A stretch of DNA of 11,954 nt from contig JAGMBM010000170.1 of the NCBI GenBank assembly GCA_023129675.1, forward strand, positions 1-11,954. Direction: 5' to 3'. The notes under the pieces were generated by a model. It searched no databases. It was not told where the DNA came from and saw only the letters and a program-made list of their open reading frames with translations. Origin of the DNA: Hadesarchaea archaeon. Lineage in GTDB: Archaea > Hadarchaeota > Hadarchaeia > Hadarchaeales > Hadarchaeaceae. Positions within the stretch are counted from its first letter, which is position 1. Every line of letters starts with the position of its first letter. A program made the translations under genes and the position numbers. Of this stretch, positions 1 through 6,398 are shown one piece after another.

Positions 1-731
1 ACAATGCCGTAATCCCGCAAGACCTGCAACTGCTGACGGATTTTGGGGCGAATGTGTTTGTTTCTGGGATGGAGCTCTGCTAATTGTCTCTCAAACGTGT
101 AAACATCAGCCAGCGTGAAGGTTTCTTTGTCCAATTGTCTAACGCGTGCGAGCACGTCCGCTAGCCAGCCACGAGAGTAAACCGACTGTTCTCGTAGAAA
201 CAGGAATCGGTTCCATGAATCTCTTACTGTGGCTTTTGGTACCTCATGCGCATTTTCCACAATTGGGATCCGTGCATCCAAAGGCAAATTTCCCAATAGA
301 ATCTCAGAACCAGCCCAGCCAGCTCGTCTAGCAGTTTTACGGAGGCGCTTTCGTCGTTTGATAATTGATTCCGAAATAAAGTGTTTTGGCACGATGAAGA
401 GACTCCGTACTCTCCACATTGCTGGGTCGTATTGAAGGAAAATAAAGTTTGGAATCGTCCCCTTCCGTATCGCTTTGATTTTTGGTTTATAGGCAGAATT
501 CGCGACGCGATTCCCAAATGAACGTTTTTTGCCCTTGAGTTGATACCGCTCACCACATTTAGGGCAAGTAAAATCGACAACTGGTTTGCCTGTGGGGGTA
601 GGAACTAAACCATCAGACGGGCATGATAGACAATACAAATTCTCTCGGCCCCATTTTTCTGTTATGACTCGCGTCCGCTGAGATGGGCTTTTGTAAGTAA
701 CGGCTACCTCTGGTCTTAGTTCTAACTTCAA
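1..731 (-). CDS. DpnI-like (DRP family) restriction endonuclease, C-terminal end cut off by window edge
   Basis: Reading the reverse strand from a TTG at 731 gives about 243 residues open to the window edge. The protein follows DpnI along its length, as I recall that sequence. The N-terminus has VTYKSPSQRTRVITEKW, then a zinc ribbon (CLSC, about residues 34-37, and CPKC, about 57-60), between which lies the PVVDF motif with the catalytic Asp. A KTARRAGWAG stretch follows, then a winged-helix C-terminus ending HIRPKIRQQLQVLRDYGI. DpnI is a type IIM enzyme that cuts Gm6ATC; its C-terminal domain also reads the methylated site. Only about 15 residues should be missing. The second active-site position reads QLK where DpnI has ELK. 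The start is inferred: no ATG or GTG lies in frame after the upstream TAG, and TTG 731 matches the DpnI N-terminus, with a weak GGGG upstream. No adenine methylase gene is visible here. Family call strong; methyl-dependence inferred. Confidence 0.88.
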   Translation of the reverse strand, partial: MKLELRPEVAVTYKSPSQRTRVITEKWGRENLYCLSCPSDGLVPTPTGKPVVDFTCPKCGERYQLKGKKRSFGNRVANSAYKPKIKAIRKGTIPNFIFLQYDPAMWRVRSLFIVPKHFISESIIKRRKRLRKTARRAGWAGSEILLGNLPLDARIPIVENAHEVPKATVRDSWNRFLFLREQSVYSRGWLADVLARVRQLDKETFTLADVYTFERQLAELHPRNKHIRPKIRQQLQVLRDYGI

Positions 732-1014
732 TCGGGGCCCCAAAGCATACTAAGAAAATAAGGGATCTAAAGATCTTGTGCTATTTGCAGTATAAGTCGA
801 GGTGCGGTCCCCGATTTTGACTGTCTGGTTTCTGAAACTAAACTCTCTAATTCTGATCAAGAATCACACTCACTAGTTTGACTATGCGGAACTCAAATTA
901 CCTTAGCTAGTCTAAAACTCATAAAGATTATCACCGTTAGCATGAAAATTAAGACCCGTAGATCTTTTACACCCCACCCGTAGCGAGCAAGTACCCACGT
1001 GATTGGGGCTGCTA
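732..1014. other. Intergenic region, no gene seen
   Basis: About 280 bases between the DpnI-like gene and the SWIM remnant. No convincing coding frame was found on either strand. Two GATC sites (764-767 and 772-775) form a short inverted repeat about 33-45 nt upstream of the DpnI-like start, where its promoter would lie. The rest is AT-rich with no clear repeat or RNA structure. Confidence 0.5.
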
Positions 1015-1332
1015 TCAAGCATAAACAAATCCTAACTCTAATAGGGCAAGTTTAAGTGAAAAAATACCACGGGTGATGTTCGTCGCCGCGCCTATCGTGA
1101 AATTCAACATAGGTATTATCCCAATTGAGGCGAAAAATAAAGTTAGCCTGATGTGCTTGCACTTCCCACTGCGGAACTCACAATCTGGGCAGGTGCAGGT
1201 GGGCTCATGACCGTTGAAGCTCACCCTGTAGGTTTTGTTCCCAGATTGGCTCGGGACTATCCAAACTTTGCCATCCTTCCTTATCCTCGATGTCTGGGCA
1301 ATCCGAAGACCTTCCATTTGTAGTGCGTCCAT
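1015..1332 (-). pseudogene. SWIM zinc-finger protein, probable truncated transposase N-terminus
   Basis: About 105 residues from the ATG at 1332. An upstream GGTGGTGA gives a Shine-Dalgarno sequence about 6 nt away; a GTG at 1341 is also in frame. Residues 1-60 resemble the start of archaeal and bacterial transposases that carry an N-terminal SWIM zinc finger: MEGLRIAQ, then WIVPSQSGNKTYRVSF, then the metal ligands in CTCPDCEFRSGKCKHI (CxC...CxH). In full-length members a long DDE catalytic domain follows the KHI. Here it is replaced by about 45 hydrophobic residues with no recognisable homology, ending in a stop. I read it as a transposase fragment whose body was deleted or frameshifted. A short stand-alone SWIM protein divergent from the defence operon is the alternative. 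Confidence 0.6.
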
Positions 1333-1355
1333 GTTCACCACCGTTACATACTATG

Positions 1356-1374
1356 CGTATAATACGTATAAACT
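1356..1374. promoter_or_regulatory. Divergent promoter with palindromic operator candidate
   Basis: The gap between the SWIM remnant (reverse) and the small RHH-type gene (forward) contains the perfect 11-bp palindrome CGTATAATACG (1356-1366). It overlaps a second palindrome, ATACGTAT (1362-1369). A TATA-like stretch (GTATAAAC, 1366-1373) lies about 35-45 nt upstream of the two possible forward starts. The reverse complement also offers TTTATACG toward the SWIM gene. The palindrome overlaps both possible TATA boxes, as expected for a repressor site, and the first gene of the operon encodes a small protein of DNA-binding type. Function is inferred from layout only. Confidence 0.4.
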
Positions 1375-1409
1375 AAAAGTATTAAAGTTATCGGTATTGT
1401 ATGTATTAT

Positions 1410-1559
1410 ATGTCAAAAACAGAGAAACTTAAAAACCGGGCAATTAAAAAGACAATTACTGTTCTTCCACATCACCAGCAGTTTATAGAGGATAATACCT
1501 TAAATTTGTCCAAGTTCGTTCAAAAAAAGATTGACGAAGAAATTGAAAGACGGAGATAA
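1410..1559 (+). CDS. Small ribbon-helix-helix-type protein (49 aa), first gene of the ATPase/PAPS-reductase operon
   Basis: ATG at 1410 to TAA at 1557-1559 encodes 49 residues. An ATG at 1401 is also in frame and would add three. A basic N-terminus (KLKNRAIKK) leads into a beta-strand-like TITVLP, then two predicted helices (HHQQFIEDN and SKFVQKKIDEEIERR). That order matches small archaeal ribbon-helix-helix proteins, whose strand pairs in a dimer to contact DNA. The stop is two bases before the ATPase start, so co-translation is likely. It is the natural candidate to bind the palindromes at 1356-1369 and control the operon, though an antitoxin-like role is equally possible. The fold call rests on pattern only. 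Confidence 0.6.
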   Translation: MSKTEKLKNRAIKKTITVLPHHQQFIEDNTLNLSKFVQKKIDEEIERRR

Positions 1560-1561
1560 AG

Positions 1562-3196
1562 ATGGATTCTTATAAATCAGATAGTGGTGACATCCGAGTT
1601 GCCGATATTACCATTGCTCAGTTAAGTCGCGGACTCTATCGAAGTACTGCAACCGTGTTCAAGGAGTTAGTTAGCAATGCCCACGATGCTGACGCAACGA
1701 TAGTAAGAATCGATACAAACTATCCAGAGTTTGATTTCATATCGTGCGTTGACGATGGAACAGGAATGCCATTGGCAGGGTTTAAAAGATTTTTTAGCGA
1801 TGTGGGTATCGGGAGCTGTATCAAGCGCAAACACGGAAAAGACGTAACGGACATTTACAAGCGCCCCATCATCGGAAGATTGGGCATTGGGATTCTCGCC
1901 GTCGGACAATTGTGCCACAGTTTTGAAATTGAATCTCACTATAAGGACAAAGATGGAAAAGGTAGAGCATTTAAAGCTAATATTATTCTTTCGGATGTTA
2001 CAATCCCAGACAAAGAGAAAGTCCTACGCGACGATGACACAAAAAAGAAAGAAATAGAAGTGGGCAAATGGGAATATGAAGAGATTCCTTATGACAAAAC
2101 TAAGAAAGGGTTTCGCATTTATTCTTCTGATGTGCGTTCGACGTTTCGGAATGAAATGAAGTCCAGCATCGGTGAAAAAGAACGCGAACGACTATCGTTT
2201 AGTCTCTCAGATTTACACTCAGAGTTTTACGATAAGTCAAAAAAATCAATCCGCGATTGTAAACCATATTTAGAATCAATTTGGGAATTGGCCACTCTCA
2301 TCCCCGTACCCTATTATGGCAAAAAAGAGGAAAGCCCCATTAGCTTGGCATCTTTCACATCGAAAGAAAAAAGATCTGATGAGTTCAAGAAAACGATCAA
2401 ATTTATGCGTGATCGTCAGCAGCAGCTCTTAAATGAAAATTTTCGCGTTATTTTCGATGGAATTGAGTTGCGACGCCATATCCAACTACCGACAGAGGAG
2501 GACACAATTTCCAAATTGTATTTTGTCGAATTTAATAATACTGTATTGGACTCACGTCTAAAATTCTCTGGCTACTTGTTCGCGCAAGTTCCACGCGCTA
2601 TTATACCACTTGAATTAAACGGCGTGCAAATCCGCTTGCGTGGAGTCGGGGTTGGGGGCTATGATCACACGTTCTTAAAATATTATGAAGAAATTGAAAC
2701 TGTACGGAGTAAGTGGGTCTCCGGAGAAATCTTTGTTGACAAGGGGCTTGAAGAGGCGTTGAATATAGACCGCGATAGTTTTAATGAACACGACGAACAT
2801 TTCAAAAAACTACAATCAGTTCTTCACGAAAAGCTAAATCCCGTTTTCGATGAGATAAACGGAATCGCACGAGAATGTTCCGAAGAAAAGCGAGACGAAA
2901 GAGATAATGAACTGAGGGAAAATCTGCGAAAAATCGTGGCAGAGAAATCAAATAAAAAATTCAAACTTCTGCAGCGTGATTTAGGAGAAGCCGCCCCAAT
3001 TGTCACGGTTGATAAGGGCAGAGGGGTAATAATTCTAAACAAGAGCGCGCGCCCGCTAAAAAGGAAAAAACCCGATATGATTATTCGAGCTGTTATGCTT
3101 GCCTACCATATTGCAAAACACACGACAAAGAATGAAGTAGAACGGGAAGTAAAATTCCGCCAGCTTGTTGGGGCGATCTTGGGTGAACTTGCATGA
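1562..3196 (+). CDS. GHKL-family (Hsp90/MutL-like) ATPase, 544 aa
   Basis: The N-terminal domain carries the GHKL ATP-binding signatures in order. Motif I is FKELVSNAHDADA, with Glu35 as the likely general base and Asn39 as the likely Mg ligand. Motif II is DDGTGM (Asp65 with Gly66 and Gly68). A glycine-rich lid, GRLGIG, sits at about 105-110. Residues 130-440 would form the middle and transducer domains; about 440-480 is highly charged and helical; a small C-terminal domain ends at 544. The layout fits dimerising ATP-driven clamps of the Hsp90/MutL/MORC type, more than histidine kinases, since no kinase dimerisation helix is visible. A GGAG lies 6 nt before the ATG. The stop overlaps the next start (ATGA, 3193-3196). 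GHKL ATPases of this kind occur in several prokaryotic defence systems, so a switch or motor role in the cassette is inferred. The exact subfamily is not recognised. Confidence 0.85.
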   Translation: MDSYKSDSGDIRVADITIAQLSRGLYRSTATVFKELVSNAHDADATIVRIDTNYPEFDFISCVDDGTGMPLAGFKRFFSDVGIGSCIKRKHGKDVTDIYKRPIIGRLGIGILAVGQLCHSFEIESHYKDKDGKGRAFKANIILSDVTIPDKEKVLRDDDTKKKEIEVGKWEYEEIPYDKTKKGFRIYSSDVRSTFRNEMKSSIGEKERERLSFSLSDLHSEFYDKSKKSIRDCKPYLESIWELATLIPVPYYGKKEESPISLASFTSKEKRSDEFKKTIKFMRDRQQQLLNENFRVIFDGIELRRHIQLPTEEDTISKLYFVEFNNTVLDSRLKFSGYLFAQVPRAIIPLELNGVQIRLRGVGVGGYDHTFLKYYEEIETVRSKWVSGEIFVDKGLEEALNIDRDSFNEHDEHFKKLQSVLHEKLNPVFDEINGIARECSEEKRDERDNELRENLRKIVAEKSNKKFKLLQRDLGEAAPIVTVDKGRGVIILNKSARPLKRKKPDMIIRAVMLAYHIAKHTTKNEVEREVKFRQLVGAILGELA

Positions 3197-4218
3197 GTGA
3201 TGTCAATTTTGATAAACACTATCCCAAACACTGTGTTCGTTACTATGGATGGCTACCTGCAAGTAAGAAATACAAAAAGCTAGCCAAGAAGGACTCTCTC
3301 AAGTATTTCACGCTTTGTGCCAAACAAGCAATCGATGTTTTCATGTTTGAATCAGAGAAGCTGCTCTCAAGAGACGCGAAGAGGAAACTGCCAAATGTTA
3401 TCATTTGCGAGAATGACATAGCGGCTGCAGCAGAGATCCTCACTCTCGTTCGCCCTCCGCTAAGCGAATCGATAATCGTTGGAGAACTTGAAGAAATACT
3501 GACGTTTCGAGATACCAAAGAAACTATGGGGCTATCACCCGACAATGATGTTAGGGATCGTAGAATACGCAGGCAGCTGGGAATCAAAAGGAAATTTGAA
3601 TTACTAAAGAAGTTTTTTCCATTTGACATCATCAACTTTGATACATTCGGGAATTTTTTTAACCCGCCTCCAAATAAAAATAAGCTGTATGCATCCTTTA
3701 GTAAAATCTTTGAACTACAGCAGGGGGTCGATACTTTTCTGTTATTTGTAACCACGCCAATTTATCACATTCATCCCGATTCAGAATCTATCTTAAAGAG
3801 GGATTTTGAATTTAATGTCTCATCATATCAAAGTATACGCGACGCTCTAAAATCATCACTTGGCACAACAGATTATAACCGAATTGCCATGGAAAAGAAG
3901 GTAGCTGTTGGATTTGCAAAATCCATGGTGATCCCAGCAGCAAGAAAAAAAGGATGGGGCTACAAACACCAAGGGATATTCGTGTACGAGACTCCAAATC
4001 GACAGAAAATGCTGAGTTCTGTGATTCAATTCTCTAAGAACTCTACTACGTCAGATGACTCTGCCTATGTTAAAGATATCGTCCATATAATTAATGAAAT
4101 GCCAAAATACTATTCGTACGAGGCATCACTCAAGAATGGTGAAGTAAGAACCCACCTAAAACACGTAATTAAATATCGCGAGAAAATTCGTTCTGAAAAA
4201 TTTATGGTGAGCCAGTGA
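3193..4218 (+). CDS. Unrecognised 341-aa protein, possibly Rossmann/methyltransferase-like
   Basis: I do not recognise this family. The start ATG overlaps the ATPase stop by four bases and has a GGTGA 6 nt upstream. An N-terminal block (YYGWLPASKKYKKLAKKD, then YFTLCAKQAIDVFMFE) precedes alternating strands and helices. Three strand ends look like those of a nucleotide- or SAM-binding Rossmann fold: NVIICENDI (about 69-77), SIIVGELEEIL (about 94-104), and FDIINFDTFGNFFNPP (about 146-161). The last recalls the acidic motif of Trm1-like tRNA methyltransferases. A further strand, TFLLFVTTPIYHIH, follows. No clear glycine-rich SAM loop is seen, so activity is uncertain. The C-terminal third is basic. 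Placement between the ATPase and the PAPS-reductase-like gene, with overlaps on both sides, says it is an obligate part of the cassette. Confidence 0.75.
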   Translation: MSDVNFDKHYPKHCVRYYGWLPASKKYKKLAKKDSLKYFTLCAKQAIDVFMFESEKLLSRDAKRKLPNVIICENDIAAAAEILTLVRPPLSESIIVGELEEILTFRDTKETMGLSPDNDVRDRRIRRQLGIKRKFELLKKFFPFDIINFDTFGNFFNPPPNKNKLYASFSKIFELQQGVDTFLLFVTTPIYHIHPDSESILKRDFEFNVSSYQSIRDALKSSLGTTDYNRIAMEKKVAVGFAKSMVIPAARKKGWGYKHQGIFVYETPNRQKMLSSVIQFSKNSTTSDDSAYVKDIVHIINEMPKYYSYEASLKNGEVRTHLKHVIKYREKIRSEKFMVSQ

Positions 4219-5168
4219 CAGAATGTAGTTTATCTGGCTTCAGTTTAAATGACGAGAAAACAGGGTGGAACGACCCAAACAAAACTGAAGAACAGCGAGC
4301 GCTATTACGCTCAAGAGGCAATCTACTCAACAAAAGGATGAGGTATTCTCTTGATTATAAGATAATTTTAGCAAAAACACGTATCAACGCTGCGATAATG
4401 ACATATGGGGTAAATAATTGCTACGTCAGTTTTTCAGGTGGGAAAGATAGCGCAGTTCTTAGTCATTTAATTTTATCAATGGGATACAAATTAGAGCACG
4501 TATTTTCGAACACGAGGCTCGAATATCCCGATTGTGTTAGATTCGCGCATGAATGGTGTAGAAAAAAAGGTGCAAAGCTCACCATGGTACTGCCGGACAT
4601 TATGCCCTACGAAGTCTGGAAAAGATATGGTTATCCCATGTTTTCCAAGGAGATTGCGAATATACTCGAAAGAGTGAGGACCCACAAAACCGTGAACCCG
4701 AAAAAACTCAAAAGGGTCAAGAACTTTTTGAAATACAAAGATGTGAAAATAAGTGAAAGATGCTGCTACTACCTAAAGAAAAAGCCGATAATGGAGTGGC
4801 AGAAACGTAGCAACAAAAAAGTCGCAATAATGGGCGTGAGAGCAGAAGAAAGCCGAGTAAGAAGGACAGTTTGGGTGCGCAAGGGTTGTATCTATGAGAC
4901 AAAGGATCAAGTCGTCGTGCACCCCATAATATTTCTCACGGAAAAGGATGTCTGGGACTACGTAAAGAGATTCAAAATAAGATTACCCAATATTTATTAC
5001 AACGGGGTAAAAAGAAATGGGTGTTATTGTTGTGGTTTTGGCTGTCACCTTAATGATGAAAATAATTTTGTGAAACTTAAGAAATTGAACCCTAAACTAT
5101 GGGAAAACGTCATGAATCATTGGGGATTTGCGAAAGTATGTAAACAGTGCGGAGTAAAAACAGAATAA
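4215..5168 (+). CDS. PAPS-reductase-family ATP pyrophosphatase (DndC/phage-type), 317 aa
   Basis: A GTG start overlaps the previous stop (GTGA, 4215-4218), with GGTGA four bases upstream. Residues 69-82 hold the N-type ATP-pyrophosphatase P-loop (YVSFSGGKDSAVLS), which binds and adenylates with ATP. Next come an FSNTRLEYPD strand, a cysteine pair in RCCYYLKKKP, and the GVRAEESRVRR motif that shapes the nucleotide pocket in this superfamily. The C-terminus has a cysteine cluster (GCYCCGFGCHL) and a final CKQC, which could hold zinc or an Fe-S cluster. Relatives include assimilatory PAPS reductases, DndC/SspD of DNA phosphorothioation, and many phage and defence-island proteins with the same GCxxCxFGxHL tail. 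No sulfate-assimilation gene is nearby, so a role on nucleic acid is more likely. No cysteine desulfurase or other dnd gene is visible. Family call firm, substrate unknown. Confidence 0.85.
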   Translation: MTECSLSGFSLNDEKTGWNDPNKTEEQRALLRSRGNLLNKRMRYSLDYKIILAKTRINAAIMTYGVNNCYVSFSGGKDSAVLSHLILSMGYKLEHVFSNTRLEYPDCVRFAHEWCRKKGAKLTMVLPDIMPYEVWKRYGYPMFSKEIANILERVRTHKTVNPKKLKRVKNFLKYKDVKISERCCYYLKKKPIMEWQKRSNKKVAIMGVRAEESRVRRTVWVRKGCIYETKDQVVVHPIIFLTEKDVWDYVKRFKIRLPNIYYNGVKRNGCYCCGFGCHLNDENNFVKLKKLNPKLWENVMNHWGFAKVCKQCGVKTE

Positions 5169-5178
5169 ATTTTATTAT
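5166..5178 (+). terminator. T-rich end of the ATPase/PAPS-reductase operon
   Basis: Directly after the stop codon the forward strand reads AAATTTTATTAT, a T-rich run of the kind at which archaeal RNA polymerase stops without a hairpin. The next gene lies on the opposite strand. Weak, position-based call. Confidence 0.3.
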
Positions 5179-5227
5179 CAAGCACCCCCTAGCCAGGTCT
5201 GCAGCTTTGATCTTTACTCCCAGAACC

Positions 5228-5271
5228 GGAGCAAAAATCAGACTTTAGGAGCAGGCACGACTTTTGGAGCA
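5228..5271 (-). repeat. Phased TGCTCCTAAAGTC element, copy 1
   Basis: On the reverse strand three units follow one another: TGCTCCAAAAGTC (5271-5259), TGCTCCTAAAGTC (5253-5241) and a partial TGCTCC (5233-5228). The unit starts are 18 then 20 nt apart, the same phasing as the copy at 10167-10217. A TATA-like ATATTTAAAC (5300-5291) lies about 26 nt upstream of the first unit, so transcription would start at or near it, heading toward the convergent PAPS-reductase gene. No reading frame of use follows. The element lies between two convergent genes. Confidence 0.6.
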
Positions 5272-5307
5272 AAGCTCGTCGGACCCAAACGTTTAAATAT
5301 CCCCCCT

Positions 5308-5916
5308 TCAAGCCACCCGCCGCCTGCAGTACCCCCTCACGGGACAGGCCCCGCACCGCCCCCGCTTGCAGTACTCGAGCCTGAGCCTCACGAGCGCCGA
5401 CTCGAAGGGCTCGAGGGCGCGAAGCTTGAGCTGCCTGCCGACCTCAAGCGCCAGCCTCGAGGGCTTCGGCCTAGCCTTCGGCCATATCCCACGGAGCTCC
5501 CGAAGGAATATGTTCGTGGCGGTCGGCCCTATGCCCCTGAGCCCCTGGAGGAGTCGCTCGAGCTCCCGGGGGCCTGCAGCTTCCTTATGCAAGCGCTCGA
5601 GGTCCCCGTACCGCTGCTTGAGGCCCTTCGCCATCTCCAGGAGGTTGGTCGCGGTCGAGAAGTCGTAGCGCACGTAGCCCCCCGCGTCCAGCACCTCTAC
5701 GAGCTTGTCCCACCCGGCTCGCAGCAGGGCGTCGGGCGTCGTCAGCCCCTCTGCCTCGAATAACCGATAGGTCTTCCTCGCAATTTCAGACGAGATGCGC
5801 TTGGCGAAGAGCATCGATGCCAGGAACCACTTGAACCGGTCCCGGGGCTTCCGCAGGTCCAGGCCCAGCTCGCGCGAGTAGCTGGGGATCCGGGAGAGCT
5901 TGCGCTCGAGCTCCAT
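5308..5916 (-). CDS. HhH/Fe-S protein of the endonuclease III superfamily, 202 aa
   Basis: The start ATG at 5916 is preceded by GGTGA two bases away (GGGTGACCATG); an upstream in-frame extension to 6000 would run through a tRNA-like fragment and is not preferred. A helical bundle (FKWFLASMLFAKRIS, residues 28-42) leads to a helix-hairpin-helix LRGIGPTATNIFLREL (about 126-141), which would grip the DNA backbone. A C-terminal cluster has Cys183, 188, 191 and 197 (C-x4-C-x2-C-x5-C), as for the [4Fe-4S] loop of endonuclease III, though that family usually has x6 first. The catalytic Lys of the HhH turn is replaced by Thr, and the VDTHI-type Asp motif is absent (PKPSRLALEVGR), so base excision is doubtful. 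Strongly GC-rich compared with the genes to its left. The first 40 codons are duplicated at 7642-7764. Confidence 0.8.
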   Translation of the reverse strand: MELERKLSRIPSYSRELGLDLRKPRDRFKWFLASMLFAKRISSEIARKTYRLFEAEGLTTPDALLRAGWDKLVEVLDAGGYVRYDFSTATNLLEMAKGLKQRYGDLERLHKEAAGPRELERLLQGLRGIGPTATNIFLRELRGIWPKARPKPSRLALEVGRQLKLRALEPFESALVRLRLEYCKRGRCGACPVRGYCRRRVA

Positions 5917-5962
5917 GGTCACCCAACGTTTGATTGACGTCGCGGTGATTAAGGGCAACGTT
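5797..5962. repeat. 166-bp direct repeat, copy A (HhH gene head and leader)
   Basis: Matches 7645-7810 base for base with a constant offset of 1848, no gaps, and about 7 mismatches by eye (about 96% identity). It covers about 46 bp of leader plus 40 codons of the HhH gene. The two copies lie in the same orientation around the HicB and nucleotidyltransferase modules. Confidence 0.9.
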
Positions 5963-5975
5963 GGAAGCGGCAAGG

Positions 5976-5998
5976 GGTGCGACCGGCAGGATTCGAAC
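5976..5998 (-). other. tRNA 3'-end-like fragment 1 (T-loop + acceptor strand)
   Basis: The reverse strand reads GTTCGAAT, then CCTGC (T-stem 3' side), CGGTCGC (acceptor 3' strand) and ACC. The 5' side of the T-stem does not pair and no tRNA body lies upstream, so this is a fragment that starts in the T-loop. It resembles fragments 2 and 3, suggesting a common source tRNA. Fragments of this kind are what integrases leave behind when they insert into tRNA 3' ends. It sits about 60 nt upstream of the HhH gene. Confidence 0.5.
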
Positions 5999-6062
5999 AC
6001 TAATTTTGAGCTTAACTTGCATAAATTCGATGGATTTTTGATAGGAACAATGTAAAGTTAGC

Positions 6063-6296
6063 ATGGTAAAAAAGATGATAAAAATATTCAACGTTGTCGT
6101 GGAGAGGGATGAGGACGGCTACTATGTGGCTTCCGTGCCAGAGTTACCCGGATGCCACACGCAAGCGAAAACCTTGGATGAACTGAGAAGACGTATTGAA
6201 GAAGCGATCAAACTTTACCTAGAAGTCGAAAAAGGGGCCGCTGATGTCATCACGGAATTTATCGGTCACCAAAGAAGAATTTTTGAGGCTCGTTGA
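6063..6296 (+). CDS. hicB: HicB-like antitoxin-family protein, 77 aa
   Basis: Residues 5-70 form the compact HicB/UPF0150 fold: strand IKIFNVVVERDEDGYYVASV, the signature PELPGCHTQAKTLDEL, then a helix RRRIEEAIKLYLEV. In HicAB systems HicB neutralises the HicA mRNA endonuclease; here no HicA-like gene (about 60 residues with a GSHxxF motif) can be found on either side. There is no C-terminal DNA-binding domain, as in short archaeal HicB proteins. The start may be 6063 or the in-frame ATG at 6075; neither has a clear Shine-Dalgarno sequence, so leaderless translation is likely. The gene lies between tRNA-like fragments 1 and 2. It is either a solitary remnant or acts on a HicA elsewhere. Confidence 0.8.
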   Translation: MVKKMIKIFNVVVERDEDGYYVASVPELPGCHTQAKTLDELRRRIEEAIKLYLEVEKGAADVITEFIGHQRRIFEAR

Positions 6297-6305
6297 AAAG
6301 CCGCG

Positions 6306-6349
6306 GCGGGTTCGTCGCTAATAGTGCGGCCGGCGGATCCCGAACCCGC
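6306..6349. repeat. 9-bp inverted repeat downstream of hicB
   Basis: GCGGGTTCG (6306-6314) and CGAACCCGC (6341-6349) are perfect inverted copies 26 bp apart. The right arm is the T-stem and loop of tRNA-like fragment 2. It could form a hairpin at the 3' end of the hicB transcript, or be two opposed tRNA-type T-arms left by integration. Confidence 0.4.
6324..6349 (-). other. tRNA 3'-end-like fragment 2
   Basis: On the reverse strand GCGGG-TTCGGGA-TCCGC forms a paired 5-bp T-stem (one G-T) with a 7-nt loop, followed by CGGCCGC and A, which match the acceptor strands of fragments 1 and 3. The loop has G where tRNAs have the invariant A58, and no tRNA body is attached. It lies between the hicB gene and the nucleotidyltransferase gene. 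Confidence 0.4.
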
Positions 6350-6398
6350 AGCAGAAAATTAATAAATAGCTAATTCCAATAGAAACTTGGGTAAAAGC

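Noticed and set aside
224..580. 118-residue reverse-strand open frame
   Set aside because: It is out of frame with the DpnI-like gene on the same strand, whose motifs run through the whole stretch.
1015..1150. Membrane protein suggested by the hydrophobic C-terminal part of the SWIM product
   Set aside because: The hydrophobic stretch follows directly after the SWIM motif where a transposase body should be. It is better read as out-of-frame or foreign sequence after a truncation.
4215..5168. DNA phosphorothioation (Dnd/Ssp) operon
   Set aside because: Only a PAPS-reductase-family gene is shared. DndA/IscS, DndD, DndE, SspB and SspE-type genes are not seen, and the partners here are a GHKL ATPase and an unknown protein.
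5228..5271. CRISPR-like repeats
   Set aside because: The units are 13 nt at 18-20 nt intervals, so spacers would be only 5-7 nt, and no cas genes are present. It is a phased motif, not a CRISPR array.
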